Of a stretch of DNA of 64,000 nt, positions 26,121 to 34,592 are shown piece by piece. A program made the position numbers and the translations under genes. Below the pieces are notes generated by a model. It searched no databases, was not told where the DNA came from, and saw only the letters and a program-made list of their open reading frames with translations. The stretch is from Lacrimispora defluvii (GTDB taxonomy: Bacteria > Bacillota > Clostridia > Lachnospirales > Lachnospiraceae), in contig JAAOXG010000020.1 of NCBI GenBank assembly GCA_013036995.1, positions 186,001 through 250,000 of the forward strand. The letters are read 5' to 3'. How positions within the stretch are numbered: the stretch's first letter is position 1; each line of letters opens with the position of its first letter.

Positions 26121-26955
26121 ATGGAAGAAAAAAAAACTGTACTCAATAGGGGAAGTGAGTAAGATCTGCAACATTTCAACAAAGGCTCTGCGTTTTTACG
26201 ACAAGATCGGAATCATATCACCAGATATGATATGTAAGGAGAACAGCTACCGCTATTACAATAAAGAAACACTTATGACCGTACCTGTTGTAAAGTATTA
26301 CAAGCAGATGGGATTTAAGCTGGAAGAGATGCAGGGGCTTGTTGAGGGCAATACCTACTACTATCTGGAACAGAATTTCCGCAACAAAATCGACCAGCTC
26401 TGTCTTCAGGAGCAGCAGATTCACAACAGCTATGTAGCTGTTAAGGATTGGTACGAGCTGATTCAGGAAGCCAAGATGGTGCTCCAGAACAATGTGCATG
26501 AGGTATCTGTGAGATTCCTTCCGGAGTCCACGTTTTGCAGCCTGACACAGAGTTTTGCATACAATTATATGGAATCAATTATTAATATAGAATGGACCAA
26601 TCATCTTGAAAAGGCTGAGAATGAGATTACAGGTCCTGTAATTCTTAAGTTTGACTCCTTCGAGGATAAGATGAAAGGCAGATGCGACACTGCAACCATT
26701 ATGCAGAAAGCCATTCACCCCTGCAAGGAATGCTTAAACCGCCAGACTTATGGAGGTATCATGGTTGCTTCCGTCTATCATATTGGAAAACATGAGTCCA
26801 TAGACGAAGAATACGAGCGGATTGTAAGCTGGGCAGCCAAGCGGGGATATCAGTGCGGGAAAGAAAGCTTTGAGCGGTATGTGGTGGATTACTGGACAAC
26901 CAGGAACCCGGAAGAGTTTGTAACGGAAGTGATTGTCCCGGTTTACCGCCAGTAA
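26121..26955 (+). CDS. MerR-family regulator with GyrI-like effector domain; start out of frame by one base
   Basis: Probable activator of the choline operon. The winged-helix N-terminus (Y-S-I-G-E-V-S-K-I-C-N-I-S-T-K-A-L-R-F-Y-D) is encoded from about 26140, then a dimer helix, then a GyrI-like ligand domain (residues ~160-277). The only ATG with a plausible site (26121, after GGGGG) is separated from this frame by a run of nine A (26128-26136). With eight A the protein would read M-E-E-K-K-L-Y-S-I-G, a normal MerR start, of 277 residues. As written, only GTG 26155 is in frame, and it would delete part of the first helix. A sequence error, transcript slippage or inactivation are all possible. 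Confidence 0.75.
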
Positions 26956-27002
26956 GGGAGCATGAATCCAGGTCCCAACGGATAAAAAAGGTAATCTTAC
27001 AG

Positions 27003-27055
27003 GTTCTTTTGGAACAGAAATGAGTAGAAATTTCTGTTTCAGGAGAGCCTTTTTT
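27003..27055 (+). terminator. Terminator after the MerR gene
   Basis: GGAACAGAAAT (27011-27021) pairs with ATTTCTGTTTC (27030-27040) with a small bulge, flanked by GGTTCT/AGAGCC partial pairing and a run of six T. Confidence 0.65.
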
Positions 27056-27117
27056 ATGTGTGGAGCATCAGGGTAAAAATTACCATTTAAACTGGTATAA
27101 AAATAAAAAAAAATCAG

Positions 27118-27149
27118 TTGACATTCCCCATAGGGGGAAGTCCTATACT
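27118..27149 (+). promoter_or_regulatory. MerR-type promoter of the choline (cut) operon
   Basis: TTGACA (27118-27123) and TATACT (27144-27149) are 20 bp apart. The spacer carries the perfect dyad TTCCCC-N4-GGGGAA at 27124-27139. It matches the regulator's own promoter in hexamers, spacer length and dyad, so the MerR protein is the likely activator of both. Confidence 0.85.
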
Positions 27150-27156
27150 AAATGCA

Positions 27157-27217
27157 TAGAAAAATGCAGGCAGCCAGTAGAAAATTAGTAACATTAACAG
27201 GCGTCGTGCATTTTCTA
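27157..27217 (+). promoter_or_regulatory. Stem-loop at the 5' end of the cut transcript
   Basis: TAGAAAAATGCA (27157-27168) pairs with TGCATTTTCTA (27207-27217) with one bulged A. The expected transcript start is at about 27156, so the stem would cap the mRNA. The leader to the first gene is about 145 nt. It has no T-run and matches no riboswitch that I know. Confidence 0.4.
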
Positions 27218-27299
27218 AACGTTTTCAGCTGAACGTGAAAGAAAAAGCAACAGGACAACTTAAATTTTGTGCACTATTCAGATGGGGAAGGAAACTTAA

Positions 27300-28259
27300 A
27301 TGACGGAAGCGCGAAAGAAATTTAAACGAATTGGCGTTACAACCGGTTTGATATCGGGTCTCATGTACGGGTTATACACCACTTTTGTACTGATCGCCGG
27401 ATACTACAAACCACTTGCCGGGGCAGTTGGGCTTTTTGCTGCTCCCTACGTAACATCTGGTCTCAATGACCTATTTGCCGGGATCTGGCTCACTGTGTAC
27501 AACATAAAGACTGGAAGGATACGTGAGATCGGAAGAAGCTTAAAACTGTTTCCTGGTAAAATCATTCTACTTGGTTCCCTGGTAGGCGGACCAATTGCCA
27601 GCGGTGCATACTTAATGGGCCTGGCAATGGCAGGAGCTTATGCTATTCCTATTTCTGCCATGTACATTCTTTTCGGAGCATTATTTGCACGGATCTTTTT
27701 AAAACAGAAAATCGTACCCAGAGTTGGTATCGGTATGCTGATCTGTGTTGTTGGAGCAATTGTTATTAACTGGGTAAAACCAGAAGGCAGCACCAACTTT
27801 ACTCTGGGAATCATTTGTGCCTTTGTAGCAGCGATTGGCTGGGCGCTGGAAGGCGTATTTGCAGCTTACGGAAGTGCAATGCTTGACACAGATGTAGTAA
27901 TCAATATCCGTCAGCTTCTATCCGGAATTGTAGATTTAATTGTAATTCTGCCTATCGTAGGCGGTATGGGACTTTTAAAAGGCACACTCTTTTCCCTGCC
28001 TCCCGTTGCATGGCTGATCGTTTCCGGTCTCTGTGCGGCAATCTCCTATCTCTGCTGGTATAAGTCAAACAGCACGGTAGGCTGTGCCATGGGAATGTCA
28101 CTTAACATCACCTACGCGTTCTGGGGCGTGCTGTTTTGTATCCTGTTTATCAAACAGCCAGTAACCCCAACCATTATCATTGGTTCAATTATCATTATCA
28201 TCGGAGCTGTGTTGGTATCCGTTGACCCATTTGAATTGCTAAATAAGAAGGAGGACTAA
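27300..28259 (+). CDS. DMT-family (EamA) transporter 1 of the choline locus
   Basis: Integral membrane protein of 319 residues with about ten helices arranged as two EamA repeats, in the drug/metabolite transporter superfamily. Positions of G-L-M-Y-G-L-Y, L-N-D-L-F-A-G-I-W-L and W-G-V-L-F-C-I-L-F match transporter 2 (28553-29551) closely. The ATG follows GGGGAAGG and it is the first gene of the operon. In choline microcompartment loci such transporters are thought to import choline or export trimethylamine. The substrate here is inferred. Confidence 0.85.
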   Translation: MTEARKKFKRIGVTTGLISGLMYGLYTTFVLIAGYYKPLAGAVGLFAAPYVTSGLNDLFAGIWLTVYNIKTGRIREIGRSLKLFPGKIILLGSLVGGPIASGAYLMGLAMAGAYAIPISAMYILFGALFARIFLKQKIVPRVGIGMLICVVGAIVINWVKPEGSTNFTLGIICAFVAAIGWALEGVFAAYGSAMLDTDVVINIRQLLSGIVDLIVILPIVGGMGLLKGTLFSLPPVAWLIVSGLCAAISYLCWYKSNSTVGCAMGMSLNITYAFWGVLFCILFIKQPVTPTIIIGSIIIIIGAVLVSVDPFELLNKKED

Positions 28260-28262
28260 ACA

Positions 28263-28553
28263 ATGAAATATGATGCATTAGGAATGATCGAAACAAAAGG
28301 TTTAATCGGCTCAATTGAAGCTGCAGACGCTATGGTAAAAGCAGCAAATGTAACACTTGTTGGAAAAGAATTTGTCGGCGGCGGACTTGTTACTGTTATG
28401 GTAAGAGGTGATGTAGGCGCAGTAAAAGCAGCTACTGATGCAGGCGCAGCAGCAGCACAGAGAGTTGGAGAACTGGTATCTGTACACGTGATTCCACGTC
28501 CACATGCAGAAGTTGAGACAATTCTTCCGAAGGATAAAAAGGAGATTAAGTAA
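28263..28553 (+). CDS. BMC-H shell protein 1
   Basis: Hexameric microcompartment shell subunit of 96 residues with the single Pfam BMC fold ([23 protein letters not shown], pore loop E-F-V-G-G-G-L-V-T, and H-V-I-P-R-P-H). It would tile the shell facets and pass choline through the central pore. The product is almost identical to that of 43177-43461. It overlaps the next start by one base (TAATG). Confidence 0.93.
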   Translation: MKYDALGMIETKGLIGSIEAADAMVKAANVTLVGKEFVGGGLVTVMVRGDVGAVKAATDAGAAAAQRVGELVSVHVIPRPHAEVETILPKDKKEIK

Positions 28554-29551
28554 TGGGTAACCAAGGAATGACATCAGCATCTGCGGATGCGAAAATGGCA
28601 GCTATTAACAAAAAATTCAGGACAACTGGAATGACAACCGGTGCATTATCCGGACTTACCTACGGAATTTATACAGTTCTTGTACTGGTAGCCGGTTACT
28701 ATGAACCTCTTGCCAGCGCAGCAGGCCTTTTAGCAGGACCATATGTATTATCCGGCTTAAATGACCTTTTCGCAGGTATCTGGCTGACTGCTTACAATGC
28801 AAAAAGCGGCCGTCTCCGTGAGATGGGCAGAAGTCTTAACACATTCCCTGGAAAAATGATTGTTATCGGATCCATTCTTGGCGGACCTATTGCAAACGGC
28901 GCTTATCTGGTAGGTCTTGCCATGGCAGGAGCTTATGCAATCCCGATCTCCGCATTATGCAGTTTGTTTGGTGCAATCTTTGCCTGGATCTTCTTAAAAC
29001 AGAAAATTACAAAAAGAGTTATGGTTGGTATGATTGTATGTGTGGCTGGTGCCATCATCATCAACTGGACCAAGCCGGAAGGCAGTGATAACTTCACTCT
29101 GGGAATTATCTTCTCCTTCATTGCAGCGATCTGCTGGGCGCTGGAAGGTGTATTCTCTACCTACGGCGGAGCTATGATCGACACTGATGTAGCTGTAAAC
29201 TTACGTCAGCTCATCTCCGGTATTATAGACTTATTCGTAATTCTTCCTATCGTTGGAGGCTTAGGACTTTTAGGCGGAACTTTAACAGCAGGAATTCCGG
29301 TTATCTGGCTTGCAGTTGCAGGCTTAAGCGCAGCAGTATCCTTCCTTTGCTGGTATAAGAGCAACTCCACGGTTGGCTGTGCAATTGGTATGTCCTTAAA
29401 TGTAACATATGCGTTCTGGGGCGTTTTCTTCTGTATCCTGTTTCTGGGACAGGCAGTTACCCCTACGATTGTAATCGGCTCTATCGTAATCGTATTAGGT
29501 GCGATTGTAGTTACCATGAATCCACTGGATTTATTCAGGAAAGGGGAATAA
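28553..29551 (+). CDS. DMT-family (EamA) transporter 2 of the choline locus
   Basis: Second transporter of 332 residues, paralogous to the one at 27300 with the same ten-helix layout and long identical blocks, plus a longer cytoplasmic N-terminus (A-S-A-D-A-K-M-A-A-I-N-K-K-F). The shell gene lies between the two. Two similar DMT proteins could form a heteromeric pair or serve different directions, such as choline in and trimethylamine out. Neither is shown by the sequence. Confidence 0.85.
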   Translation: MGNQGMTSASADAKMAAINKKFRTTGMTTGALSGLTYGIYTVLVLVAGYYEPLASAAGLLAGPYVLSGLNDLFAGIWLTAYNAKSGRLREMGRSLNTFPGKMIVIGSILGGPIANGAYLVGLAMAGAYAIPISALCSLFGAIFAWIFLKQKITKRVMVGMIVCVAGAIIINWTKPEGSDNFTLGIIFSFIAAICWALEGVFSTYGGAMIDTDVAVNLRQLISGIIDLFVILPIVGGLGLLGGTLTAGIPVIWLAVAGLSAAVSFLCWYKSNSTVGCAIGMSLNVTYAFWGVFFCILFLGQAVTPTIVIGSIVIVLGAIVVTMNPLDLFRKGE

Positions 29552-29555
29552 AAAC

Positions 29556-29837
29556 ATGTTATTACCTGCAAGAACAGCGGTTTTAAATTATTTATACGGA
29601 GTAGAAAGTGCTGACATCGCTCAGATTATGGGAGCTTTAAAGTCAGAGTACGGCACAGAACGTCAGTTTACAAAAGATCGTTATATGGATCACGTTATGT
29701 CCTTAGAGGCAAACGGTCTGGTTAACTTACAAAGCTATGATTTAGATGAGAAGGGTGACCTGCGCATGCGTTATGCAATTAATGACGATGGAAAGGCAAC
29801 CGTAGACAAGTACGTAGACAAGAAATACCGCAAATAA
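29556..29837 (+). CDS. Small winged-helix-like protein of the choline operon
   Basis: Protein of 93 residues with a predicted helix-helix-helix-wing pattern (V-L-N-Y-L-Y-G, D-I-A-Q-I-M-G-A-L, F-T-K-D-R-Y-M-D-H-V-M-S-L-E-A-N-G-L-V, then a strand pair ending in Y-A-I-N-D-D-G-K-A-T-V). It resembles small wHTH or PadR-like folds but I cannot assign a family. It begins 4 bp after transporter 2. It could be a second regulator or a structural part of the locus. Confidence 0.6.
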   Translation: MLLPARTAVLNYLYGVESADIAQIMGALKSEYGTERQFTKDRYMDHVMSLEANGLVNLQSYDLDEKGDLRMRYAINDDGKATVDKYVDKKYRK

Positions 29838-29857
29838 ATTTCAGGAGGTTTACGAAG

Positions 29858-30154
29858 GTGAGATATTACGGAGATGAAGCATTAGGGCTGGTAGAAACTC
29901 TCGGATTAACTCCGGCTCTGGAAGCAGCAGATAAGATGTTAAAAGCAGCAGATGTAGAATTAATTTCCTATGAGAACGTAGGATCAACCCTGGTAACCAT
30001 TATGGTAAAGGGTGATGTGGCAGCTGTACGTTCCGCAGTCGATGCAGGCGCAGAAGCAGCAGCAGCCATCGGCAAACTGACTGCACATAATGTAATGCCA
30101 AGACCGATCAAAGAAGTCGGCGACATTGTATCAGTTCATGATATTGACGCGTAA
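29858..30154 (+). CDS. BMC-H shell protein 2
   Basis: Shell subunit of 98 residues with one BMC domain (E-A-L-G-L-V-E-T-L-G, A-L-E-A-A-D-K-M-L-K-A-A-D-V-E-L, T-I-M-V-K-G-D-V-A-A-V). The pore loop (N-V-G-S-T) differs from the Gly-rich loop of shell proteins 1 and 4, so it may form a different pore. It starts at GTG 29858 after CAGGAGGT. Confidence 0.9.
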   Translation: MRYYGDEALGLVETLGLTPALEAADKMLKAADVELISYENVGSTLVTIMVKGDVAAVRSAVDAGAEAAAAIGKLTAHNVMPRPIKEVGDIVSVHDIDA

Positions 30155-30171
30155 AGAGAGGAAAACAGTAT

Positions 30172-30477
30172 ATGGTAAGATATGAAGCCATCGGCTCAAT
30201 TGAAACATTTGGTTTGGTATTCGCATTAGAAGCGGCTGATGCTATGTGTAAAGCGGCTGATGTTGAACTTATTGGTTATGAGAACGTTGCTTCCGGATAT
30301 ATTTCCGTTCTGGTACGCGGAGATGTAGGAGCTTGCAAAACTGCTGTTGATGCAGGAGTGAAAGCAGTAAGCGATATGGGCGCTGAGATTTACAGCTGTG
30401 TTGTAATCCCAAGACCTCATCCGGATCTTGAAAAGATCATCAGGAGATATGCAATCGCTGCGCCGGAGCAGGAATAG
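30172..30477 (+). CDS. BMC-H shell protein 3
   Basis: Shell subunit of 101 residues, BMC domain (E-A-I-G-S-I-E-T-F-G, A-L-E-A-A-D-A-M-C-K-A-A-D-V-E-L), pore loop N-V-A-S-G. Two or three Cys (one in the A-M-C-K-A helix) set it apart from the other hexamers. It follows shell protein 2 by 17 bp and GAGAGGA precedes the ATG. Confidence 0.9.
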   Translation: MVRYEAIGSIETFGLVFALEAADAMCKAADVELIGYENVASGYISVLVRGDVGACKTAVDAGVKAVSDMGAEIYSCVVIPRPHPDLEKIIRRYAIAAPEQE

Positions 30478-30508
30478 AACGTATCCCGGTTGAAGGGAGA
30501 ACAGAGAA

Positions 30509-31993
30509 ATGAATTTTGTAGATAAAGACCTTCTCTCCATTCAGGAGGCAAGGATTTTAATGGAAAGCGCAAGAGACGCCGGTAAAACCATGCTCACCTT
30601 CCCCCAGGAAAAGCTTGATACCATCGTCGAAGGTCTTGCAAATGCAGCAAAGGAACTGGCAGAAGAACTGGCTGTGATGTCCGCAGAAGAAACAGGCTAC
30701 GGACGCGCAAAAGATAAGCTTGTAAAAGACACCTTTGTCTGCGAATTTCTTCCGAAGCACTTACGGGATATGAAATGTGTGGGCGTTCTGAATGAAGACC
30801 CTGTACGTAAAACCATGGACGTAGGCGTTCCGGTGGGAGTCATTGCTGCTCTTACTCCTTCTGTAAGCCCGGTCTCCACTGCGATTTATAATGTACTGAT
30901 TGCAGTGAAGTCCGGAAACCCCATTGTCATCGCTCCTCATGAGCGGGCAGTAAAGGTGACAGGCAGACTTCTTGACTGTATGAAGGAAGCCGGTCTTCGC
31001 TACGGACTTCCGGAAGGAGCCATCGGATATTTAAAGACGGTTACGAAGGCAGGAGCTTTGGAACTGATTCATCACCCGGCAGCAGCCATGGTGGTGAATA
31101 CCGGAGTGCCGGAATTAAACCGGGAGGCAGCACAAAGCGGAAAGCCCTACATCTACGGAGGCACCGGAAACGGTCCTGTATTTATAGAGCGGACAGCTGA
31201 TTTAAAACAGGCGGTTGAAGATATTATCATTAGCCGTACCTTTGATTACGGAATCGTATCTGCGGCAGAACAGTATGTGGTAGTGGACAGCTTAATTGCG
31301 GCAGAAGTAAAAGCAGAAATGTTGAAAAACGGTGCGTATTTCATGAACGGGGAAGAGGAAAAGCAGTTAATTGATCTTCTCAACCTGGAGCATGGAAATG
31401 CAGATACGGAGATTATGGGAAGACCGGCCATAGAACTTGCCAGACGTGCAGGTTTTACGGTACCGGAAAACACAAGTGTTCTGGTTTCCCAGCAGAAATA
31501 TATTTCTGACAGAAACCCATTTGCAAAAGAGCTTCTATGTCCCGTACTTGCCTACTACATCGAAAACGACTGGATGCATGCCTGCGAGAAATGTATGAGT
31601 CTCCTGGTAAATGAAAGCCATGGCCACACTCTGGTAATCCATTCCAGAGACGAAGAAGTAATCCGCCAGTTCGCTTTGAAAAAACCGGTTGGAAGAGTGC
31701 TTGTCAATACCCCCGCCACATTAGGCAGCATGGGAATGACCACGAATTTATTCCCTGCCATGACGCTGGGAAGTATTACAGCCGGAGCCGGTATTACATC
31801 GGATAATGTTTCCCCCATGAATTTCATCTATATCCGGAAAGTGGGATATGGAGTGAGAAAAGCCGATGAATATCTGGAAAATGCAAAAACAGAATTGTGT
31901 TCCTGCACCCAGGCTGCGGCACCTGCCGGTCAGCATGGAGATGCAAAAGAACTTTTAAAGCAGATATTAGAAGCATTATCAAAGGAACTGTAA
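30509..31993 (+). CDS. Aldehyde dehydrogenase homologue lacking the catalytic cysteine
   Basis: Protein of 494 residues in the PduP/EutE-type acylating aldehyde dehydrogenase family, just upstream of cutC. Residue 251, which is Cys in the active-site motif (G-T-I-C-A-S-E-Q) of the second dehydrogenase at 40921, is Ser here (G-I-V-S-A-A-E-Q; codon TCT at 31259-31261). Because thiohemiacetal formation needs the Cys, the enzyme should not oxidise acetaldehyde. The last 18 residues form an amphipathic helix after a flexible linker, like an encapsulation peptide. It may be a structural scaffold or a partner of CutC. Confidence 0.85.
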   Translation: MNFVDKDLLSIQEARILMESARDAGKTMLTFPQEKLDTIVEGLANAAKELAEELAVMSAEETGYGRAKDKLVKDTFVCEFLPKHLRDMKCVGVLNEDPVRKTMDVGVPVGVIAALTPSVSPVSTAIYNVLIAVKSGNPIVIAPHERAVKVTGRLLDCMKEAGLRYGLPEGAIGYLKTVTKAGALELIHHPAAAMVVNTGVPELNREAAQSGKPYIYGGTGNGPVFIERTADLKQAVEDIIISRTFDYGIVSAAEQYVVVDSLIAAEVKAEMLKNGAYFMNGEEEKQLIDLLNLEHGNADTEIMGRPAIELARRAGFTVPENTSVLVSQQKYISDRNPFAKELLCPVLAYYIENDWMHACEKCMSLLVNESHGHTLVIHSRDEEVIRQFALKKPVGRVLVNTPATLGSMGMTTNLFPAMTLGSITAGAGITSDNVSPMNFIYIRKVGYGVRKADEYLENAKTELCSCTQAAAPAGQHGDAKELLKQILEALSKEL

Positions 31994-32023
31994 GAGAAAT
32001 AATTGAAAGAGAGGGTAAACAGA

Positions 32024-34570
32024 TTGGATATTCGTGAATTTTCTAATAAATTTGTAGAAGCAACGAAAAACATGACACCAGAAGAAAGAGCTTCCCTGAT
32101 GAAGATGTTTGAAACTGTTTCTGACGAAATCAATAAAAATGAGCCTGCAAAGGCAGCTGCTGCAGTATATGCCGAGGAGGGCACAACCATTCCTGACGGT
32201 ATTACAACAAGACTTCAGAAATTAAAAGAAAACTACTTAACACACAAGCCAACCATCACAACATACCGTGCCCGCGCGATTACAAAGATTGCTGCAGAAA
32301 ATCCAGGTATGCCAAAGATCATGCTTCGTGCAAAATGTTTCCGTTACTGCTGCGAAACAGCTCCCCTTGTAATTCAGGATAACGAGCTGATCGTAGGTGC
32401 TCCAAACGGCGCTCCTCGTGCAGGTGCTTTCTCTCCTGATATTGCATGGAGATGGATGAAGGATGAAATCGATACCATCGGAAGCCGTCCTCAGGATCCA
32501 TTCTATATCTCTGATGAAGACAAGAAGATCATGAGAGAAGAGCTTTTCCCATACTGGGAGGGCAAATCCGTTGATGAGTACTGCGAAGATCAGTATCGTG
32601 AAGCTGGTGTTTGGGAATTATCCGGCGAATCCTTCGTTTCTGACTGTTCCTATCATGCAGTAAACGGCGGCGGTGACTCCAACCCTGGTTATGACGTAAT
32701 CTTAATGAACAAGGGTATGCTTGATATCCAGCAGGAAGCTAAGGATCATTTAAAAGAGTTAAAATACGAAAATCCAGATGACATTGAGAAGATCTACTTC
32801 TACAAGTCCATCATTGATACAACAGAAGGCGTTATGATCTACGCTAAGAGACTTTCTGAGTATGCAAAAGAACTTGCTGCGAAGGAAACCAATCCAAAGC
32901 GTAAAGATGAGCTTTTAAAGATTGCTGAAGTAAATGCATACGTTCCAGCTCACAAGCCAAGAACTTACTGGGAAGCAATCCAGTCTGTATGGACCATCGA
33001 GTCTCTGCTTGTAGTAGAAGAGAACCAGACTGGTATGTCCATCGGACGTGTAGACCAGTATATGTATCCTTACTACAAAGCTGATATTGAAGCTGGCCGT
33101 ATGAATGATTTCCAGGCATTTGAGCTTTCAGGCTGTATGCTTATTAAGATGTCTGAGATGATGTGGATCACCAGTGAAGGCGGTTCTAAATTCTTCGCAG
33201 GTTACCAGCCATTCGTTAATATGTGTGTAGGTGGTGTAACAAGAAGCGGAAGTGATGCAACCAATGACTTAACATACCTTCTCATGGATGCTGTCCGTCA
33301 TGTAAAGATTTATCAGCCATCTCTTGCGTGCCGTATTCACAATAAGTCCCCGAAGAAGTATTTAAAGAAAATCGTAGATGTTGTTCGTTCCGGTATGGGA
33401 TTCCCAGCCTGCCACTTTGATGACGCACACATCAAGATGATGCTTGCAAAGGGCGTTTCTATTGAAGATGCACGTGACTACTGTCTGATGGGTTGTGTAG
33501 AGCCTCAGAAATCAGGACGTCTGTATCAGTGGACTTCAACTGCTTATACCCAGTGGCCAATCTGTATCGAGCTTGTACTTAACAAAGGTGTACCGTTATG
33601 GTATGGCAAACAGGTTTGTCCTGATATGGGCGACATCAACAGCTTTAAGACTTATGAAGAGTTTGAAGCAGCTGTTAAGGAAGAAATTAAGTACATTACT
33701 AAATGGTCTTCTGTTGCAACTGTTATCTCCCAGCGTGTTCACAGAGAGCTTGCTCCAAAGCCATTAATGTCCATCATGTATGAAGGCTGTATGGAAAAAG
33801 CAAAAGACGTATCTGCAGGCGGAGCTATGTATAACTTCGGACCTGGTGTTGTATGGTCAGGACTTGCAACCTATGCAGATTCCATGGCAGCAATTAAAAA
33901 GCTGGTATTCGATGAGAAGAAATACACACTTGCACAGTTAAATGAAGCATTAAAGGCTGACTTTGTGGGCTATGACCAGATCCGCACCGATTGCCTCAAT
34001 GCACCGAAATACGGAAATGACGATGATTACGCAGATTTAATCGCTGCTGATTTAGTTGACTTTACCGAGCATGAGCACAGAAAGTATAAGACCTTATACT
34101 CTGTATTAAGCCACGGTACATTATCTATTTCCAACAACACACCATTCGGTCAGTTAACAGGCGCTTCTGCAAACGGACGTCATGCATGGCTGCCATTATC
34201 CGATGGTATCAGCCCAACCCAGGGTGCTGACTTCAAGGGACCGACAGCAATCATCAAGTCTGTATCCAAGATGGCAAACGACACCATGAACATCGGTATG
34301 GTACACAACTTTAAGATTATGGCCGGACTTCTTGATACACCAGAAGGAGAAGAAAGCTTAATTACTCTTCTTCGTACCGCATGCATGTTCGGAAACGGCG
34401 AAATGCAGTTTAACTACTTAGATAACAACACACTGATTGAGGCTCAGAAACATCCGGAACTTTACCGTGACTTAATTGTCCGCGTAGCTGGATACAGCGC
34501 ATTCTTCGTAGAGCTGTGCAAGGATGTACAGGATGAGATCATCAGCAGAACCATGTTGACACATTTCTAA
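32024..34570 (+). CDS. cutC: Choline trimethylamine-lyase (glycyl radical enzyme)
   Basis: Signature enzyme of the locus: cleaves choline to trimethylamine and acetaldehyde. The product has 848 residues, close to known CutC. The thiyl-radical Cys 491 and catalytic Glu 493 lie in G-C-V-E-P, and the glycyl radical site is Gly 823 in R-V-A-G-Y-S-A-F-F. The [12 protein letters not shown] stretch after the Cys and the C-terminal S-R-T-M fit choline lyase better than diol dehydratase. The start is TTG 32024 after GAGAGGG, giving the usual L-D-I-R-E-F; an earlier TTG (32003) lacks a site. It is followed by the activase gene 22 bp on. Confidence 0.95.
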   Translation: MDIREFSNKFVEATKNMTPEERASLMKMFETVSDEINKNEPAKAAAAVYAEEGTTIPDGITTRLQKLKENYLTHKPTITTYRARAITKIAAENPGMPKIMLRAKCFRYCCETAPLVIQDNELIVGAPNGAPRAGAFSPDIAWRWMKDEIDTIGSRPQDPFYISDEDKKIMREELFPYWEGKSVDEYCEDQYREAGVWELSGESFVSDCSYHAVNGGGDSNPGYDVILMNKGMLDIQQEAKDHLKELKYENPDDIEKIYFYKSIIDTTEGVMIYAKRLSEYAKELAAKETNPKRKDELLKIAEVNAYVPAHKPRTYWEAIQSVWTIESLLVVEENQTGMSIGRVDQYMYPYYKADIEAGRMNDFQAFELSGCMLIKMSEMMWITSEGGSKFFAGYQPFVNMCVGGVTRSGSDATNDLTYLLMDAVRHVKIYQPSLACRIHNKSPKKYLKKIVDVVRSGMGFPACHFDDAHIKMMLAKGVSIEDARDYCLMGCVEPQKSGRLYQWTSTAYTQWPICIELVLNKGVPLWYGKQVCPDMGDINSFKTYEEFEAAVKEEIKYITKWSSVATVISQRVHRELAPKPLMSIMYEGCMEKAKDVSAGGAMYNFGPGVVWSGLATYADSMAAIKKLVFDEKKYTLAQLNEALKADFVGYDQIRTDCLNAPKYGNDDDYADLIAADLVDFTEHEHRKYKTLYSVLSHGTLSISNNTPFGQLTGASANGRHAWLPLSDGISPTQGADFKGPTAIIKSVSKMANDTMNIGMVHNFKIMAGLLDTPEGEESLITLLRTACMFGNGEMQFNYLDNNTLIEAQKHPELYRDLIVRVAGYSAFFVELCKDVQDEIISRTMLTHF

Positions 34571-34592
34571 AAGAAAACGGAGAACAATCACA

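Noticed and set aside
26218..26499. Antisense frame within the MerR gene
   Set aside because: No ribosome site; the plus-strand protein has clear domains.
32003..32023. Earlier TTG start for cutC
   Set aside because: It has no ribosome site, and GAGAGGG precedes the later TTG that gives the usual CutC N-terminus.
32024..34570. Glycerol or propanediol dehydratase instead of choline lyase
   Set aside because: The sequence after G-C-V-E, the C-terminal S-R-T-M and the neighbouring DMT transporters fit CutC.
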